Numbered from the stretch's first letter, positions 23,498 to 32,747 are shown. The stretch is 64,000 nucleotides of DNA from Phycisphaeraceae bacterium (GCA_019454185.1 CP075368.1:1240001-1304000); one strand, 5' to 3'. Notes: generated by a model from the letters alone, not told the origin. Numbers and translations: made by a program.

Positions 23498-26059
23498 TTG
23501 TGCCTGTTGCTGCTGCTGAATCTGCCTCCGAACGAACCGCCGTGGTTCCCGGATTTGCTTCGGAAGCTGCTGATCGCTGACCTTGCGGCGCAACTTCCCG
23601 GCACTCCGCTCGACCATACTCCCCCGATCACGGATGATGAAGCCCGCAAGCTCCTTGGGCGGGCTTCGGTGCTGTCTCTCTCGGACGACCAATCGCAACG
23701 CGCCATCGCCTACGAGATCGCGACGCGCCTGATCGAGTTGTTTGACAACCGCATCCCTGGGCTTATCTCCGCCGCCGATGTGATCCTCTCTCGAATCGGA
23801 AACTTCCCGGGACGTAAACTTCTTAGGCAACGCTACGCACGCGGCGAAGGGACCACGCCGGAGGCACCTGCCCGCCTTGGGCTTGAGCGCATCGGGCGCG
23901 AGCTTGAGAACACAGTTGAAATCGCAGGAAGAGTTCAGCCGCCGCTCACGGATTTTCAGTACGAGTTTCTCGCATCGCTGGAATCGGCCACTTCTGTGAG
24001 TGTGTCTGCTCCAACGTCGGCGGGCAAGTCGTTCATTCTGGGTCTGGACCTGATCCGACGACTCCGGAAGGTCGTGCCCGCCTGCGTCGTCTATGTGGTG
24101 CCGACCCGCGCGCTCATCCGCGAGGTCACGTTGACGATTCGGAAGCACCTCCGGGAAGCGGGCATGGAAGGCGTACCCGTGCGGTCGGTGCCCTTCCCGA
24201 TTACGCAGGACAAGGCACCCCAAGGGGCTGTTTTCATTCTGACGCAAGAACGTCTCCTCAGTCTGTTGCACTCGCGGGAGGGGACGCAATGGATCACCAC
24301 GCTCGTTGTGGACGAAGCCCAGAGCATCCGGGATGAAGCTCGGGGGGTGATCCTCCAGACCGCGATCGAGGCGGTTCTCATCAAGCACCCGCAGGCAGAG
24401 GCCCACTTTGCCAGCCCACTCGCTTCCAATCCGGAGTTCCTTCTGGATGTGGTTCAGAGGCGCGACACAGGCAGGCATCTCGTCCGCACGCTGTCGCCTG
24501 TGTCGCAGAACCTGATCTTGGTTACTCCGGTCAGGAACAAGCCTGGGCTTGTCGACTGCCAGTTGGTCGGTGGCACGCAGCCGCTGGAGCTTGGCCGTCG
24601 TTCCCTGTCGTTCAAGATGAACGCTGGCGTATACAAAAGCCGAGCCCTGTTTGCGCGAGAAGTGACGAAGCCCGATGAGATCACGCTCCTATACGCGAAC
24701 ACCCCCGGTGATGCCGAGGAACTTGCCGAGGCATTGATCGAGGGCCAGGAGGCACCGGGTTCTCCCGATCCGGACATCCGCGAGCTGATCGAGTTCGTCC
24801 GTTCCGACCTGCATCCCGACTACCCGCTGATTCGGTGCCTCCCGCACGGCGTGGCGTATCACTACGGGTTCATGCCCGCCATTGTGCGGGCCCGCGTCGA
24901 GGACTTGTGCCGCGACGGAAAGCTCAAGTACGTCTGCTGTACCAGCACACTGCTGCAAGGTGTGAACCTTCCGGCCCGGCACATTATCATCGAGAACCCC
25001 AAGCGAGGTTCGAAGAACGTGATGTCGCGCGCGGACTTCCTGAACCTCGCTGGCAGGGCAGGCCGTTTGTTGCAAGAGTTTCACGGCAACGTCTGGTGCC
25101 TCCGCCCAGCGACGTGGGAAGAGAAGTCCTACGAAGGCGCCCCACTGACCGAAATCCGCTCGGCCATGAACGAGGCTATGGCCGACGGAGGCACAATCGT
25201 ACAGAAGGTGCTGAGGAATGAGGTCTCGGGCAAGGAGCTCGACTACGGCGAGGCAACGCTGGGCAAGGTCTACTGCGACTTTGTACGTGGCCAACGTGAT
25301 CTGGCAGAGTCGCCGTGGAAAACCCAAGCGAACTCCGCCACACTTGCCGAAACAGCCTCGCTCGTCGCGGCCCTGCCCGTAACACTTCCTAATGCGTTGT
25401 TGGACGCAAACAGGGCTGTCAGGCCTGATCGCCTTCAGAAGCACCACGACTATTTGGCTCAGTTGCCCTCCGTCCTGCCTCTCATTCCGGCCATTCCGCG
25501 GGACAAGGCGGGATACGCAAGGCTAGAAGCGATCATCAAACTACTGTGCGAGAGTTTTGCCGAAGACGAGACGAAGCTATACAGGCGCTGGAACTGGCTT
25601 TCTGTTCAATGGGTCTACAACCAGCCGCTCCGCGAGATCATCAAGCAAGACTTGGCGAGCCCTGTCCATCCGAAGGGGCCTCAAACCGCGACCGCTCGAA
25701 TCCGCGCACTTATGGAGCACATCGAGGTCCAGTTGCGATTTCGTCTGGTCAAGTACTTCATTGCCCATACGAGCATTCTTGAGCACATCCTGCGAGGGCG
25801 AGACGATGCGGCGACCGCCGACGCGCTTGAACCCTTCCACGTGTACCTTGAATGCGGGGCGTCCGATCGCGTCGCCCTGAGTCTGATCGCGCTCGGCTTG
25901 TCGCGGGCAACGGCATTGGCACTGCGTGACAAGATCAGCTTTCCAGAAGAAGCATCCCCCGAGAGCTGCTTAGCGACACTCGCCGCGCTAGATCTGAGGT
26001 CGATCCAGATTCCATCCTTGTGCCTCAGAGAAGTGAGAGACCTGTTCGGGAGAGACTAG
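23498..26059 (+). CDS. hamB: Hachiman anti-phage helicase HamB
   Basis: 853 residues, superfamily 2 helicase. Walker A is SAPTSAGKSFILG, motif II is VVDEAQS, and the C-terminal RecA-like domain has GVNLPARHIIIENP and LNLAGRAGRLLQ (motif VI). This arrangement, next to DUF1837, is the Hachiman helicase. The start must be non-ATG: the first in-frame ATG lies about 220 codons in, past the Walker A motif. TTG at 23498 (GGAG 9 bases upstream, overlapping the hamA stop region) is best; TTG 23507 is an alternative. It shares the reading frame of hamA, with only its TGA between them. Confidence 0.88.
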   Translation: MCLLLLLNLPPNEPPWFPDLLRKLLIADLAAQLPGTPLDHTPPITDDEARKLLGRASVLSLSDDQSQRAIAYEIATRLIELFDNRIPGLISAADVILSRIGNFPGRKLLRQRYARGEGTTPEAPARLGLERIGRELENTVEIAGRVQPPLTDFQYEFLASLESATSVSVSAPTSAGKSFILGLDLIRRLRKVVPACVVYVVPTRALIREVTLTIRKHLREAGMEGVPVRSVPFPITQDKAPQGAVFILTQERLLSLLHSREGTQWITTLVVDEAQSIRDEARGVILQTAIEAVLIKHPQAEAHFASPLASNPEFLLDVVQRRDTGRHLVRTLSPVSQNLILVTPVRNKPGLVDCQLVGGTQPLELGRRSLSFKMNAGVYKSRALFAREVTKPDEITLLYANTPGDAEELAEALIEGQEAPGSPDPDIRELIEFVRSDLHPDYPLIRCLPHGVAYHYGFMPAIVRARVEDLCRDGKLKYVCCTSTLLQGVNLPARHIIIENPKRGSKNVMSRADFLNLAGRAGRLLQEFHGNVWCLRPATWEEKSYEGAPLTEIRSAMNEAMADGGTIVQKVLRNEVSGKELDYGEATLGKVYCDFVRGQRDLAESPWKTQANSATLAETASLVAALPVTLPNALLDANRAVRPDRLQKHHDYLAQLPSVLPLIPAIPRDKAGYARLEAIIKLLCESFAEDETKLYRRWNWLSVQWVYNQPLREIIKQDLASPVHPKGPQTATARIRALMEHIEVQLRFRLVKYFIAHTSILEHILRGRDDAATADALEPFHVYLECGASDRVALSLIALGLSRATALALRDKISFPEEASPESCLATLAALDLRSIQIPSLCLREVRDLFGRD

Positions 26060-26090
26060 AGCCGATGGATTCTGAGCATTAGCGAGTGAC

Positions 26091-26400
26091 GTGATCCAGC
26101 CGCTGCCAGCCGCCCGCACCGTCGCGGGGATTGGCGGGACGGCGTTGATTCTTGATCCGGGGGACTTTGCGGTGGTGGTGCGGGCACTCCAGACGCTGGA
26201 CAAGGGGCGTTCGTTGTCCATGCTGCGGATGCTGGCGGGGAACAACAAGCCGGCGACGATCAACTCTGTGATTCAGCAGCCGTTTGTGAGCACGAATGCA
26301 TCGGATACGGTGGCGGCGATGTCCATTGGGCGGATGCAGGACGCGGGAACGACGGTGACGATAACGGCGTCGCCGCATCGAGTTTCTCCAGCATCGCCGC
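26091..26400 (+). pseudogene. Secretin (type II/III secretion, GspD-like) fragment
   Basis: The frame from GTG 26091 encodes ALILDPGDFAVVVRALQTLD, then LSMLRMLAGNNKPATINSVI and QDAGTTVTIT, resembling the secretin core of planctomycete GspD-like proteins (N-domain exit followed by NN/TI strands). After about 90 residues the similarity stops, and the rest of the frame looks unrelated, with no complete secretin. Both the start and the end of the gene are missing, so this is read as a remnant. It lies between hamB and the right direct repeat. Confidence 0.5.
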
Positions 26401-26835
26401 CGAGCTCGACCATCACCGCGTCAACGAACCCCATCGACTCGTTTTTCCGCACGCCCATGGATCGCCTCCAGACCGCCCGCATGACGGGTCACTTCCGGTA
26501 CGATCATTCACCCGCAGCGGTTGCGCGATTGTATAGAGGTTCCATACGTCTGTCAGTGGGGTTGCCCAGAGTGACGGGAATTGATGAAGCTTGCATCCAG
26601 GGCGACGCTCGGAGCCACGCCCCATCGCTTGCCCTGCGCTCTGGCTCTGGCGGCCATTCGGGCCTCAAGAGTGGAGATGACCAGCAGCCGCGTGTCCAGC
26701 GGCTGGGTGGCAACGATCGTGCTTCCACGGGGTGGATGTCATGCCCGGTCCGGGTGATCGCTGCGTGTCTCTGGGATATGCCGCCGGGTTCTCGGCGCTG
26801 GGATTTGCCTTCGCTCGGCGGCGGCCTATGCTTGC
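26401..26835. other. Gene-free stretch between secretin remnant and arsR
   Basis: Contains the right copy of the 28-bp direct repeat (26543-26570). No convincing coding frame or RNA gene is seen; the open frames on both strands look like chance frames in GC-rich DNA. The stretch probably mixes the end of the transferred segment and the arsR upstream region. Confidence 0.5.
26543..26570 (+). repeat. 28-bp direct repeat, right copy, bounding the Hachiman segment
   Basis: Identical over 28 bases to 22426-22453, in the same orientation, 4117 bases downstream. It follows the secretin remnant. Confidence 0.9.
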
Positions 26836-26848
26836 ATGATGACGCAAG
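26831..26848. promoter_or_regulatory. Candidate ArsR operator
   Basis: CTTGC and GCAAG arms (26831-26835 and 26844-26848) flank the arsR start codon. ArsR-family repressors bind such inverted repeats near their own start; the arms are short, so this is only suggestive. Confidence 0.25.
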
Positions 26849-27228
26849 TAAGCAGACAACGCCCACGTTCGCCGAAGCAGGCCGCATCACGGCGGGGGGC
26901 GATTGATGCCCTGCTCGATCCGGAGTTGTTCAAGGCGTTGTGCGATCCGACGCGGGTGTTGCTGCTCGGGTGTCTTGCCAAGTGCGGCAGGGCGTGCACG
27001 GTGAGCGAGGTTGCGGCGTGCTGCTCGGTTGATCTCTCGGTCGTTTCGCGGCATCTGCGGCAGCTTGAGCGTGCCGGGGTTTTGCGGTCTTCCAAAGAGG
27101 GACGAACGGTCTTCTATGCCGTGAGGTATCAGGACCTGAGCAAGGCGCTGAGGGACCTTGCGGATGCGATCCATGCGTGCTGCCCGGAGGGAGTCGATGA
27201 GACGAGCGGAGGATGCTGCTGTGCCTAG
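26836..27228 (+). CDS. arsR: ArsR-family transcriptional repressor
   Basis: 130 residues. The winged-helix core reads FKALCDPTRVLLLGCLAKCG, then VVSRHLRQLERAGVLR and EGRTVFYAVRY. The cysteine cluster (CGRACTVSEVAACCSVD and the C-terminal CCCA) fits arsenite or metal sensing, although the exact trivalent site cannot be assigned. It starts the arsR-arsC-arsM operon and probably represses it until metalloid binds. ATG 26839 is an alternative start. Confidence 0.9.
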   Translation: MMTQVSRQRPRSPKQAASRRGAIDALLDPELFKALCDPTRVLLLGCLAKCGRACTVSEVAACCSVDLSVVSRHLRQLERAGVLRSSKEGRTVFYAVRYQDLSKALRDLADAIHACCPEGVDETSGGCCCA

Positions 27229-27736
27229 CCAGAGCCGCCGGATCCGCGTGTTGTTTCTGTGTACGGGGAACTCGTGCCGCAGCCAGATGGCCGAGGGGTG
27301 GGCGCGGGCACTGAAGGGTGGAGAGATCGAGGCCTTTTCCGCGGGGACGTCGCCTCATGGGGTTCACCCGCTGGCGGTTCGCGCGATGATGGAGGCGGGG
27401 ATCGATATCTCAGGCCACGCTTCCAAGCGGCCTGAAGAGATCGGCGTGAGCTTTGACATTGTGGTGACCGTGTGCGACTCGGCGCATGAGTCGTGTCCGA
27501 TCTTTCCGGGTGCCCGGGTTGTTCACGTCGGCTTCGATGATCCGCCGCGGCTTGCGATGGGCGCGCGATCGGATGACGAGGCGATGCCGCACTTTCGGCG
27601 TGTGCGCGATGAGATCCGTGCGTTTGTTGAGTCGTTGCCCGGCGCGATCGCGCCGTGTGTAGCCACTTCGGCGTTATCCACCACCAACACCCCCCACCAC
27701 CACCACCAATGGAGAGTTACCGATGAGCAAGAATGA
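27197..27736 (+). CDS. arsC: Arsenate reductase, low-molecular-weight phosphatase type
   Basis: 179 residues from ATG 27197, with GGAGG just upstream; the start lies inside the end of arsR, so the genes are coupled. The P-loop is FLCTGNSCRSQMAE (CX5R), followed by a redox pair in VTVCDSAHESCPIFPG. This fits the thioredoxin-linked reductase that turns arsenate into arsenite. The C-terminus has a run of histidines. Its 3' end overlaps arsM by 14 bases. Confidence 0.92.
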   Translation: MRRAEDAAVPSQSRRIRVLFLCTGNSCRSQMAEGWARALKGGEIEAFSAGTSPHGVHPLAVRAMMEAGIDISGHASKRPEEIGVSFDIVVTVCDSAHESCPIFPGARVVHVGFDDPPRLAMGARSDDEAMPHFRRVRDEIRAFVESLPGAIAPCVATSALSTTNTPHHHHQWRVTDEQE

Positions 27737-28664
27737 TCAGGCCTGTTGCGGACCCGGATGCTGCGATGGCACGAAGGCGGCGGCGGATGTTTCGGTGCAG
27801 GATGAGGTTCGGAGCCAGGTGCGAGAGGGGTATTCGAGCATCGCGCGGAGCGGCTCTTGGAATGGCGGGGATGCTGCAACGGGAGGGTGTTGCGCGGGCA
27901 CGGTGCAGTCCGGCGGGTGTTGCGGGCCTTCGACGTTTTCGCCGGGGCAGCTGGCCGCGGCGATCGGGTATTCGCGGGGTGAGCTCGCGTCGATGCCTGA
28001 GGGCGCGAACATGGGTCTCTCGTGCGGGAACCCGACGGCGATTGCCTCTCTCAAGCCGGGGGAGGTGGTGCTTGATCTGGGCTCCGGCGGGGGATTCGAC
28101 TGCTTTATTGCCGGTCCGAAGGTCGGTGCGAGCGGGCGTGTGATCGGCGTGGACATGACGCCGGAGATGCTGAGCAAGGCGAGGCGGAACATTGCGTCGT
28201 ACACGAGCCAGACGGGGCTATCGAATGTGGAGTTCAGACTCGGGGAGATCGAGCACCTGCCGGTGGCGGATGCGAGCGTTGATGTGGTGCTCTCGAACTG
28301 CGTGCTGAATCTGTCGCCGGATAAGGGGCGTGTGTGGCGCGAGATCGCGCGTGTGTTGAAGCCGGGCGGACGAGTGGCGGCATCGGACCTTGCGCTGCTG
28401 CTGCCGTTGCCGCAGCGAGTCGTGAGCGATGTCGAGGCGTTGATCGGATGTGTCGCGGGCGCGGTGCTCGTCGAGGAGACGCGGCGGCAGGCGGCGGATG
28501 CGGGGCTTCGTGAGATCGTGCTGACACCGAAGCCGGCGTATATCGAGGCGATGACGAACTGGGAGGACCCGTTGTTTCGCAAGATCATGGATGCGTTGCC
28601 CGCGGGCTCGAAGCCGAGCGATTACATCACGAGTCTTGATATCGCGGCGCGGAAACCGGGTTGA
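27723..28664 (+). CDS. arsM: Arsenite S-adenosylmethionine methyltransferase
   Basis: 313 residues. SAM motif VVLDLGSGGGFDCF, the ArsM cysteines LSCGNPTA and SNCVLNL, and VLIGC-type downstream cysteine residues are present, and the N-terminus carries extra CCGPGCC and GGCCGPS clusters. It methylates arsenite to methylated forms. Together with ArsR and ArsC this gives a reduce-and-methylate detoxification operon; no arsenite efflux gene is seen nearby. Confidence 0.93.
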   Translation: MSKNDQACCGPGCCDGTKAAADVSVQDEVRSQVREGYSSIARSGSWNGGDAATGGCCAGTVQSGGCCGPSTFSPGQLAAAIGYSRGELASMPEGANMGLSCGNPTAIASLKPGEVVLDLGSGGGFDCFIAGPKVGASGRVIGVDMTPEMLSKARRNIASYTSQTGLSNVEFRLGEIEHLPVADASVDVVLSNCVLNLSPDKGRVWREIARVLKPGGRVAASDLALLLPLPQRVVSDVEALIGCVAGAVLVEETRRQAADAGLREIVLTPKPAYIEAMTNWEDPLFRKIMDALPAGSKPSDYITSLDIAARKPG

Positions 28665-29507
28665 GGCGCGGGGACACTCGCAGGAGAAGGGCTCAGAGCG
28701 GATACCGGAGTAAGCGGAGAGGGAGGGATGTGCTTCGCAGCGCCGACAGCGTCGGCGTCGAACCGGCTTGACTCAATCGAGTGTTCGAATCCTGGCCCAA
28801 TCAGGCCGGGGGGTAGTGAGTGGAGACCGGAGCAAGCGGCGTGAGGACCGGCCCTTCAACCGGGCTCTGGGTCGCTGGAGCCCGCCCAAAGTGGCACAAT
28901 CTGGCAGCTCATGGCAGGTTCCGAGGTGGCAGCGGGAGTGCTTACGGGGTCGCAGATCGTCGATGCGGATCTCACAAAATGTCCAGAAATGTCGGGATCG
29001 GTGGGGTTGAGGATGGCAGATTTGTCAGTGGCGGCCGTCCTAAAAGCGGATGCAAGCCATTGCTATAAATAGTGATATGCACGACGGCGAGAACAAGGTG
29101 TGACAGGGCATCTGACCGATCACACGTCCTGCGCTCCAAGCATCGATCTGGTCGATGGTGAGGCACAGCTCAATGCGATCTCGGCAGTGGAGTTCGCCGC
29201 GATGGCTTGTTGCGAGCAGACACACCGGCATTCATCCGTCTCGCGCTCAGCGGAGACGAGTCCGCAGATGAAGGGCAAGATCGCTTCTGGACACCTACTG
29301 TGGGTGATCAACTACCCGGCGTCGACCAATAGCGGCGCACGCATAAGGACGTCGGCTTCTATGGGGAGTCCTTCGCCTTCAACGCCCAAAGCCAGCTGCC
29401 ATTGACACGGGTTTGCAGCATGCGACGAGCCCATGCTCCGACATTGGCGCGCGGTGTGAATAAACCCGTGCCAACTCGCTCCATCATTCACAGAATGGTT
29501 GGCCAGA
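28665..29507. other. About 840 bases without a convincing gene
   Basis: Open frames exist on both strands, but none has recognisable content or a good start. A T-arm-like GTTCGAATC stretch near 28785 does not fold into a tRNA. This may be decayed accessory DNA between the arsenic operon and the molybdenum cofactor genes. Confidence 0.5.
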
Positions 29508-30176
29508 TCATCGGAGTTCGGAATCTCGATTTTGGAGCGTGGCGTTTGCCCCCGTTGATATGCGAGCAGACTCAGATCTGCTCCACTCGAAGAACTCATA
29601 CTGCCGGTTGAGGTTGACGAGCCTACACGGAACGATGGGCACAGTGCGAGTGTTTCCGCTCAGAAGCATGTCACCGAGTCGGAAATCACCTGAGGCGAGT
29701 CTTGTGTAAAGCTCTCCGATAGCCGCTTGCGTGTAGATGCCGGCACAGGGATGGATGCGATCTGAGCGTGCGACAACGACAGTTGCCTCACGATCGATTT
29801 CAGCCAGAGCGGCGATCTCGCGAACGGAATGGGCATCAAACGCGGGCATATCACCCGCAAGGACGAAGATGGGGCCGCCCCACCTGCGCAGAGCCGACAG
29901 AACTCCGCCCATAGGCCCGCTCCCAGGGTAGTCGTCGACGATAACCCCATCCGCCATGGACACCATGCTCGGATGACACTGCCCGACGAGTTTGACACGT
30001 TGGCCGAAGACGGCCCGGAGGGCGCTGATCGGGCGCTGGACCAACAGTTCGCCATCGCATTCGATGGGTTCACGGAGCTTGTCGCGGCCAAAGCGGGTGC
30101 TCTTGCCGCCGACGAGCACGGTCGGTTGGATGCTGGCCAGGAACTCCTGCGATGGGGTCGTATGGCTACCGCTCAT
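29508..30176 (-). CDS. mobA: Molybdenum cofactor guanylyltransferase
   Basis: 222 residues. The nucleotide-binding motif VLVGGKSTRFGRDKL (LxGGxSxRxGxDK) and GDMPAFDAHSV (acidic metal-binding residue) define MobA. It attaches GMP to molybdopterin to form bis-MGD, exactly the cofactor needed by NapA encoded nearby. It overlaps the end of the mog gene by 11 bases and is the last gene of the mog-side operon. Confidence 0.93.
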   Translation of the reverse strand: MSGSHTTPSQEFLASIQPTVLVGGKSTRFGRDKLREPIECDGELLVQRPISALRAVFGQRVKLVGQCHPSMVSMADGVIVDDYPGSGPMGGVLSALRRWGGPIFVLAGDMPAFDAHSVREIAALAEIDREATVVVARSDRIHPCAGIYTQAAIGELYTRLASGDFRLGDMLLSGNTRTVPIVPCRLVNLNRQYEFFEWSRSESARISTGANATLQNRDSELR

Positions 30177-30732
30177 GACGAATCACCTTACCCGTGACGG
30201 CCTGGGCATCGGGGCGGCCGTCGTCCTGTACTTCGCCGCGCACGGTCTCGATGGCGTGCGGCAGGATGTCGAGCAGGGCCTCGAGATTCTCGGTCGCGCC
30301 GCGGAGGGAACCGGGGAGAGTAAGGATGAGCGTTCGGCCGATCGTGCCCGAGACACCACGCGAGAGAAACGTCCGTGGCGTCTTGCTCATGCAGCGCAGG
30401 CGCGCGAGTTCCATGAGGCCGCTGTGTTCGCGTTCGAAGACGCTCTTGGCAGCCTCGGGTGTGACGTCGCGCGGGGCGAGGCCGGTTCCGCCCGTGCTCA
30501 CGACAAGATCGATGGCGGCATGGCCTCGTTCATCGAGGCGGCCCCACTCGACAAAGCACGCGGCAAGTTGGTCGCGATCATCGGGCAGGCAGCGCGTCGC
30601 AACGATCTGCGCGTTCACGCGTTCGTGCAGCATGGCGCACAGGGCAGGCCCGGACGTGTCGGTCGCCTCGCCACGAGAGCAGCGGTCGCTAACGGTGAGC
30701 ACGGCGGCGCGGATGGGCTGGTTGGGCATCAC
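30166..30732 (-). CDS. mog: Molybdopterin adenylyltransferase (MogA/MoaB type)
   Basis: 188 residues. RAAVLTVSDRCSRGEATD, STGGTGLAPRDVTPEA and LPGSLRGATENLEA are the MoaB/Mog family signatures. It adenylates molybdopterin before molybdate insertion by MoeA. Its start overlaps the moaC stop by 4 bases. Assignment to Mog rather than MoaB is by function in bacteria; the two families are closely related. Confidence 0.92.
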   Translation of the reverse strand: MMPNQPIRAAVLTVSDRCSRGEATDTSGPALCAMLHERVNAQIVATRCLPDDRDQLAACFVEWGRLDERGHAAIDLVVSTGGTGLAPRDVTPEAAKSVFEREHSGLMELARLRCMSKTPRTFLSRGVSGTIGRTLILTLPGSLRGATENLEALLDILPHAIETVRGEVQDDGRPDAQAVTGKVIRHER

Positions 30733-31283
30733 TGCCGGCCCCCAGCAACAGTCTCGGAAGTTGCACCGGGCGCGACGTATGACCCGTAGCGACCGCCGTG
30801 CTTCTCAAGCACGCGCACGCCCTCGATGACCATCGCTTTGTCGATCGCCTTGCCCATATCGATCACCGTCAGGCATGCAACGCAGACCGCGGTGAGGGCC
30901 TCCATCTCAACGCCGGTGCGTGATCGCGTTCTGACGGCCGCCACGACGCGCACACGGCGCGGCGTGTTCGTCGTCGTTGCTGGCTCCAAGGCAGTCGATA
31001 CGTCCACTGCATCCAACGGGAGCATATGGCAGAGCGGGATCAGTTCGTCCGTGCGCTTGGCAGCGAGGATCCCTGCGAGTCGAGAGACCTCGAGCACGGA
31101 TCCCTTGCTGATTGCGTTTGCCTCAATCGCCGCTGCGAGTTCGTGGCTGACTCGGACGAAACCCTCAGCCGTCGCTGAACGCTGGGTCACCGGCTTGTCG
31201 CCAACATCCACCATACGAGCCGCGCCGTCATCGGTGACGTGGGAGAGAGCGGGAGTTGGTGCGTGCGGTGGGTTCGTAGGCAT
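30729..31283 (-). CDS. moaC: Cyclic pyranopterin monophosphate synthase
   Basis: 184 residues. MVDVGDKPVTQRSATAEG, the LAGILAAKRTDELIPLCHML signature and GVEMEALTAV plus DMGKAIDK identify MoaC. It converts the MoaA product into cyclic pyranopterin monophosphate, an early step of molybdopterin synthesis. The start is 69 bases from the moeA stop on the same strand, so moeA-moaC-mog-mobA probably form one operon. The N-terminal 20 residues are an extra leader compared with the usual 160-residue protein. Confidence 0.95.
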   Translation of the reverse strand: MPTNPPHAPTPALSHVTDDGAARMVDVGDKPVTQRSATAEGFVRVSHELAAAIEANAISKGSVLEVSRLAGILAAKRTDELIPLCHMLPLDAVDVSTALEPATTTNTPRRVRVVAAVRTRSRTGVEMEALTAVCVACLTVIDMGKAIDKAMVIEGVRVLEKHGGRYGSYVAPGATSETVAGGRQ

Positions 31284-31352
31284 GGGTGGGTCTCTCTGTT
31301 CGATTGTTCGCGGGTTGGCGAGCGATTGGCAACAATCGCTCTCCCATGCTGG

Positions 31353-32747
31353 TTACGCGGGCCATGGGTAGAAGGGGACCAGCGTTTCAGCCATGGCGCT
31401 GTTGGACGGGCCTGTCGCCGGGGGCAGTTCGACAAAGCCATCGCTGCGAGCGGCAGAGATGATGTCGCCCGAGCCGCGAGTGTCCTCGAGTTGGGCGACG
31501 GCGTTGCAGTGTTCAAGTGTGCGCAGCGACGACGGGCGATGCCACCAGAGGGCGACTCGCTTTCCATCGTCTCCGACAAGGTGAACGAAGCGAGGCAAGA
31601 GCGCCGCTGGGGTTCGGGGCGCACCCGCACACGCGGCCAGAACGGGCAGCACGATTCGCGTGCACGTGACCATCGCCGACACGGGGTTGCCCGGGAGGCC
31701 GATGATCGGCACGGCTCGCCGATCGGGCGGGTGAAGCACCGCCCCGAGCATGGGCTTGCCGGGGCGCTGGGGAAGGCCGTGGAAGACGATCTCCGCGCCG
31801 ATCGACTCGACAGCGGAACGCACCGGGTCCCGGTGCCCCATCGACACGCCACCGGTGAGCAACACGGCCTCAGCGGCGATTGCGGGTGCGGTTACGTCGC
31901 GAAGTACAGCGGCGAGGTCGGCATCGTCGTTGATGTGCGACACATGCACGACGTCGATCCACGCCTGCGAAGACAGGATCGCGGTGATCGCGGCGGCGTT
32001 CGAGTTGCGGATCTGGAACGGACCTGGAGTCTGGTCGGGAGCGACAAGTTCATCACCGGTCGTGATGAACGCGATGCGCAAGGGTGCGAAGACTTGCGGC
32101 GCGACGCCGCCCATGGCGGCTAGCGCGCCCAGCGACGCGGCCGTGAGTACTTCCCCCGGCGCGAGGATGACCTCACCCGCCCTTGCGTTCTCACCGCGGC
32201 TCCGAATGTGGTCGCCGCGGGCGACGCGCTCGGCCGTTTCCAGCGCGAGCGTTACGGCGCGCACGCCCCCACTCGCCAAGCCCGATTCGTCTGCATGTTC
32301 GATAACGTCCTCACGCTTGATGATCGCGTCGGCGTCGCAATCGCCCATCGGGAGAGCGGCGCCGGTGGCGATGCGGATCGCAACGGCGTGCGGGGCAACC
32401 GCGCTGGCATTCCGTCGGAGTGATGGCGGCGCGGCGCCGATCCTCGACTCACCCATCACGGCCAGCGTAACTGCGGGCAGCCCCCTCATTCGCGCGTTGG
32501 CAGCCGCATCGAGCACATCAGATGCGTGTACGGCATATCCATCCATCGCGGAATAGTCGAAGGCGGGGCTGTCGCGATCAAAGGCGGTTGGCCGGGCGAG
32601 GATCCGCCCTCTGGCCGCGTGCAGGCAGACAACCTCAGTCCTTCGCGAAGGGGGTGACCCAACGTGTACGCCGGCCACACGCGCGATGAGCCCGGCCACA
32701 GCCGCAGCGGGAGACTCGAACGCGAAATCCCGACCTTGAAAGCCCAT
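31353..32747 (-). CDS. moeA: Molybdopterin molybdenumtransferase
   Basis: 464 residues. FDYSAMDGYAVHA, IRIATGAALPMGDCDAD, FITTGDELVAP, SQAWIDVVHV-like helix and GLPGNPVSAMVT are MoeA motifs. It inserts molybdate into adenylated molybdopterin. It is somewhat longer than the 410-residue E. coli enzyme, mostly through an extended C-terminal domain. It diverges from moaD, with 46 bases between the coding regions. Confidence 0.95.
   Translation of the reverse strand: MGFQGRDFAFESPAAAVAGLIARVAGVHVGSPPSRRTEVVCLHAARGRILARPTAFDRDSPAFDYSAMDGYAVHASDVLDAAANARMRGLPAVTLAVMGESRIGAAPPSLRRNASAVAPHAVAIRIATGAALPMGDCDADAIIKREDVIEHADESGLASGGVRAVTLALETAERVARGDHIRSRGENARAGEVILAPGEVLTAASLGALAAMGGVAPQVFAPLRIAFITTGDELVAPDQTPGPFQIRNSNAAAITAILSSQAWIDVVHVSHINDDADLAAVLRDVTAPAIAAEAVLLTGGVSMGHRDPVRSAVESIGAEIVFHGLPQRPGKPMLGAVLHPPDRRAVPIIGLPGNPVSAMVTCTRIVLPVLAACAGAPRTPAALLPRFVHLVGDDGKRVALWWHRPSSLRTLEHCNAVAQLEDTRGSGDIISAARSDGFVELPPATGPSNSAMAETLVPFYPWPA

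Noticed and set aside
28760..28810. tRNA-like T-arm (GTTCGAATC) after arsM
   Set aside because: No acceptor, D or anticodon arms can be paired with it.
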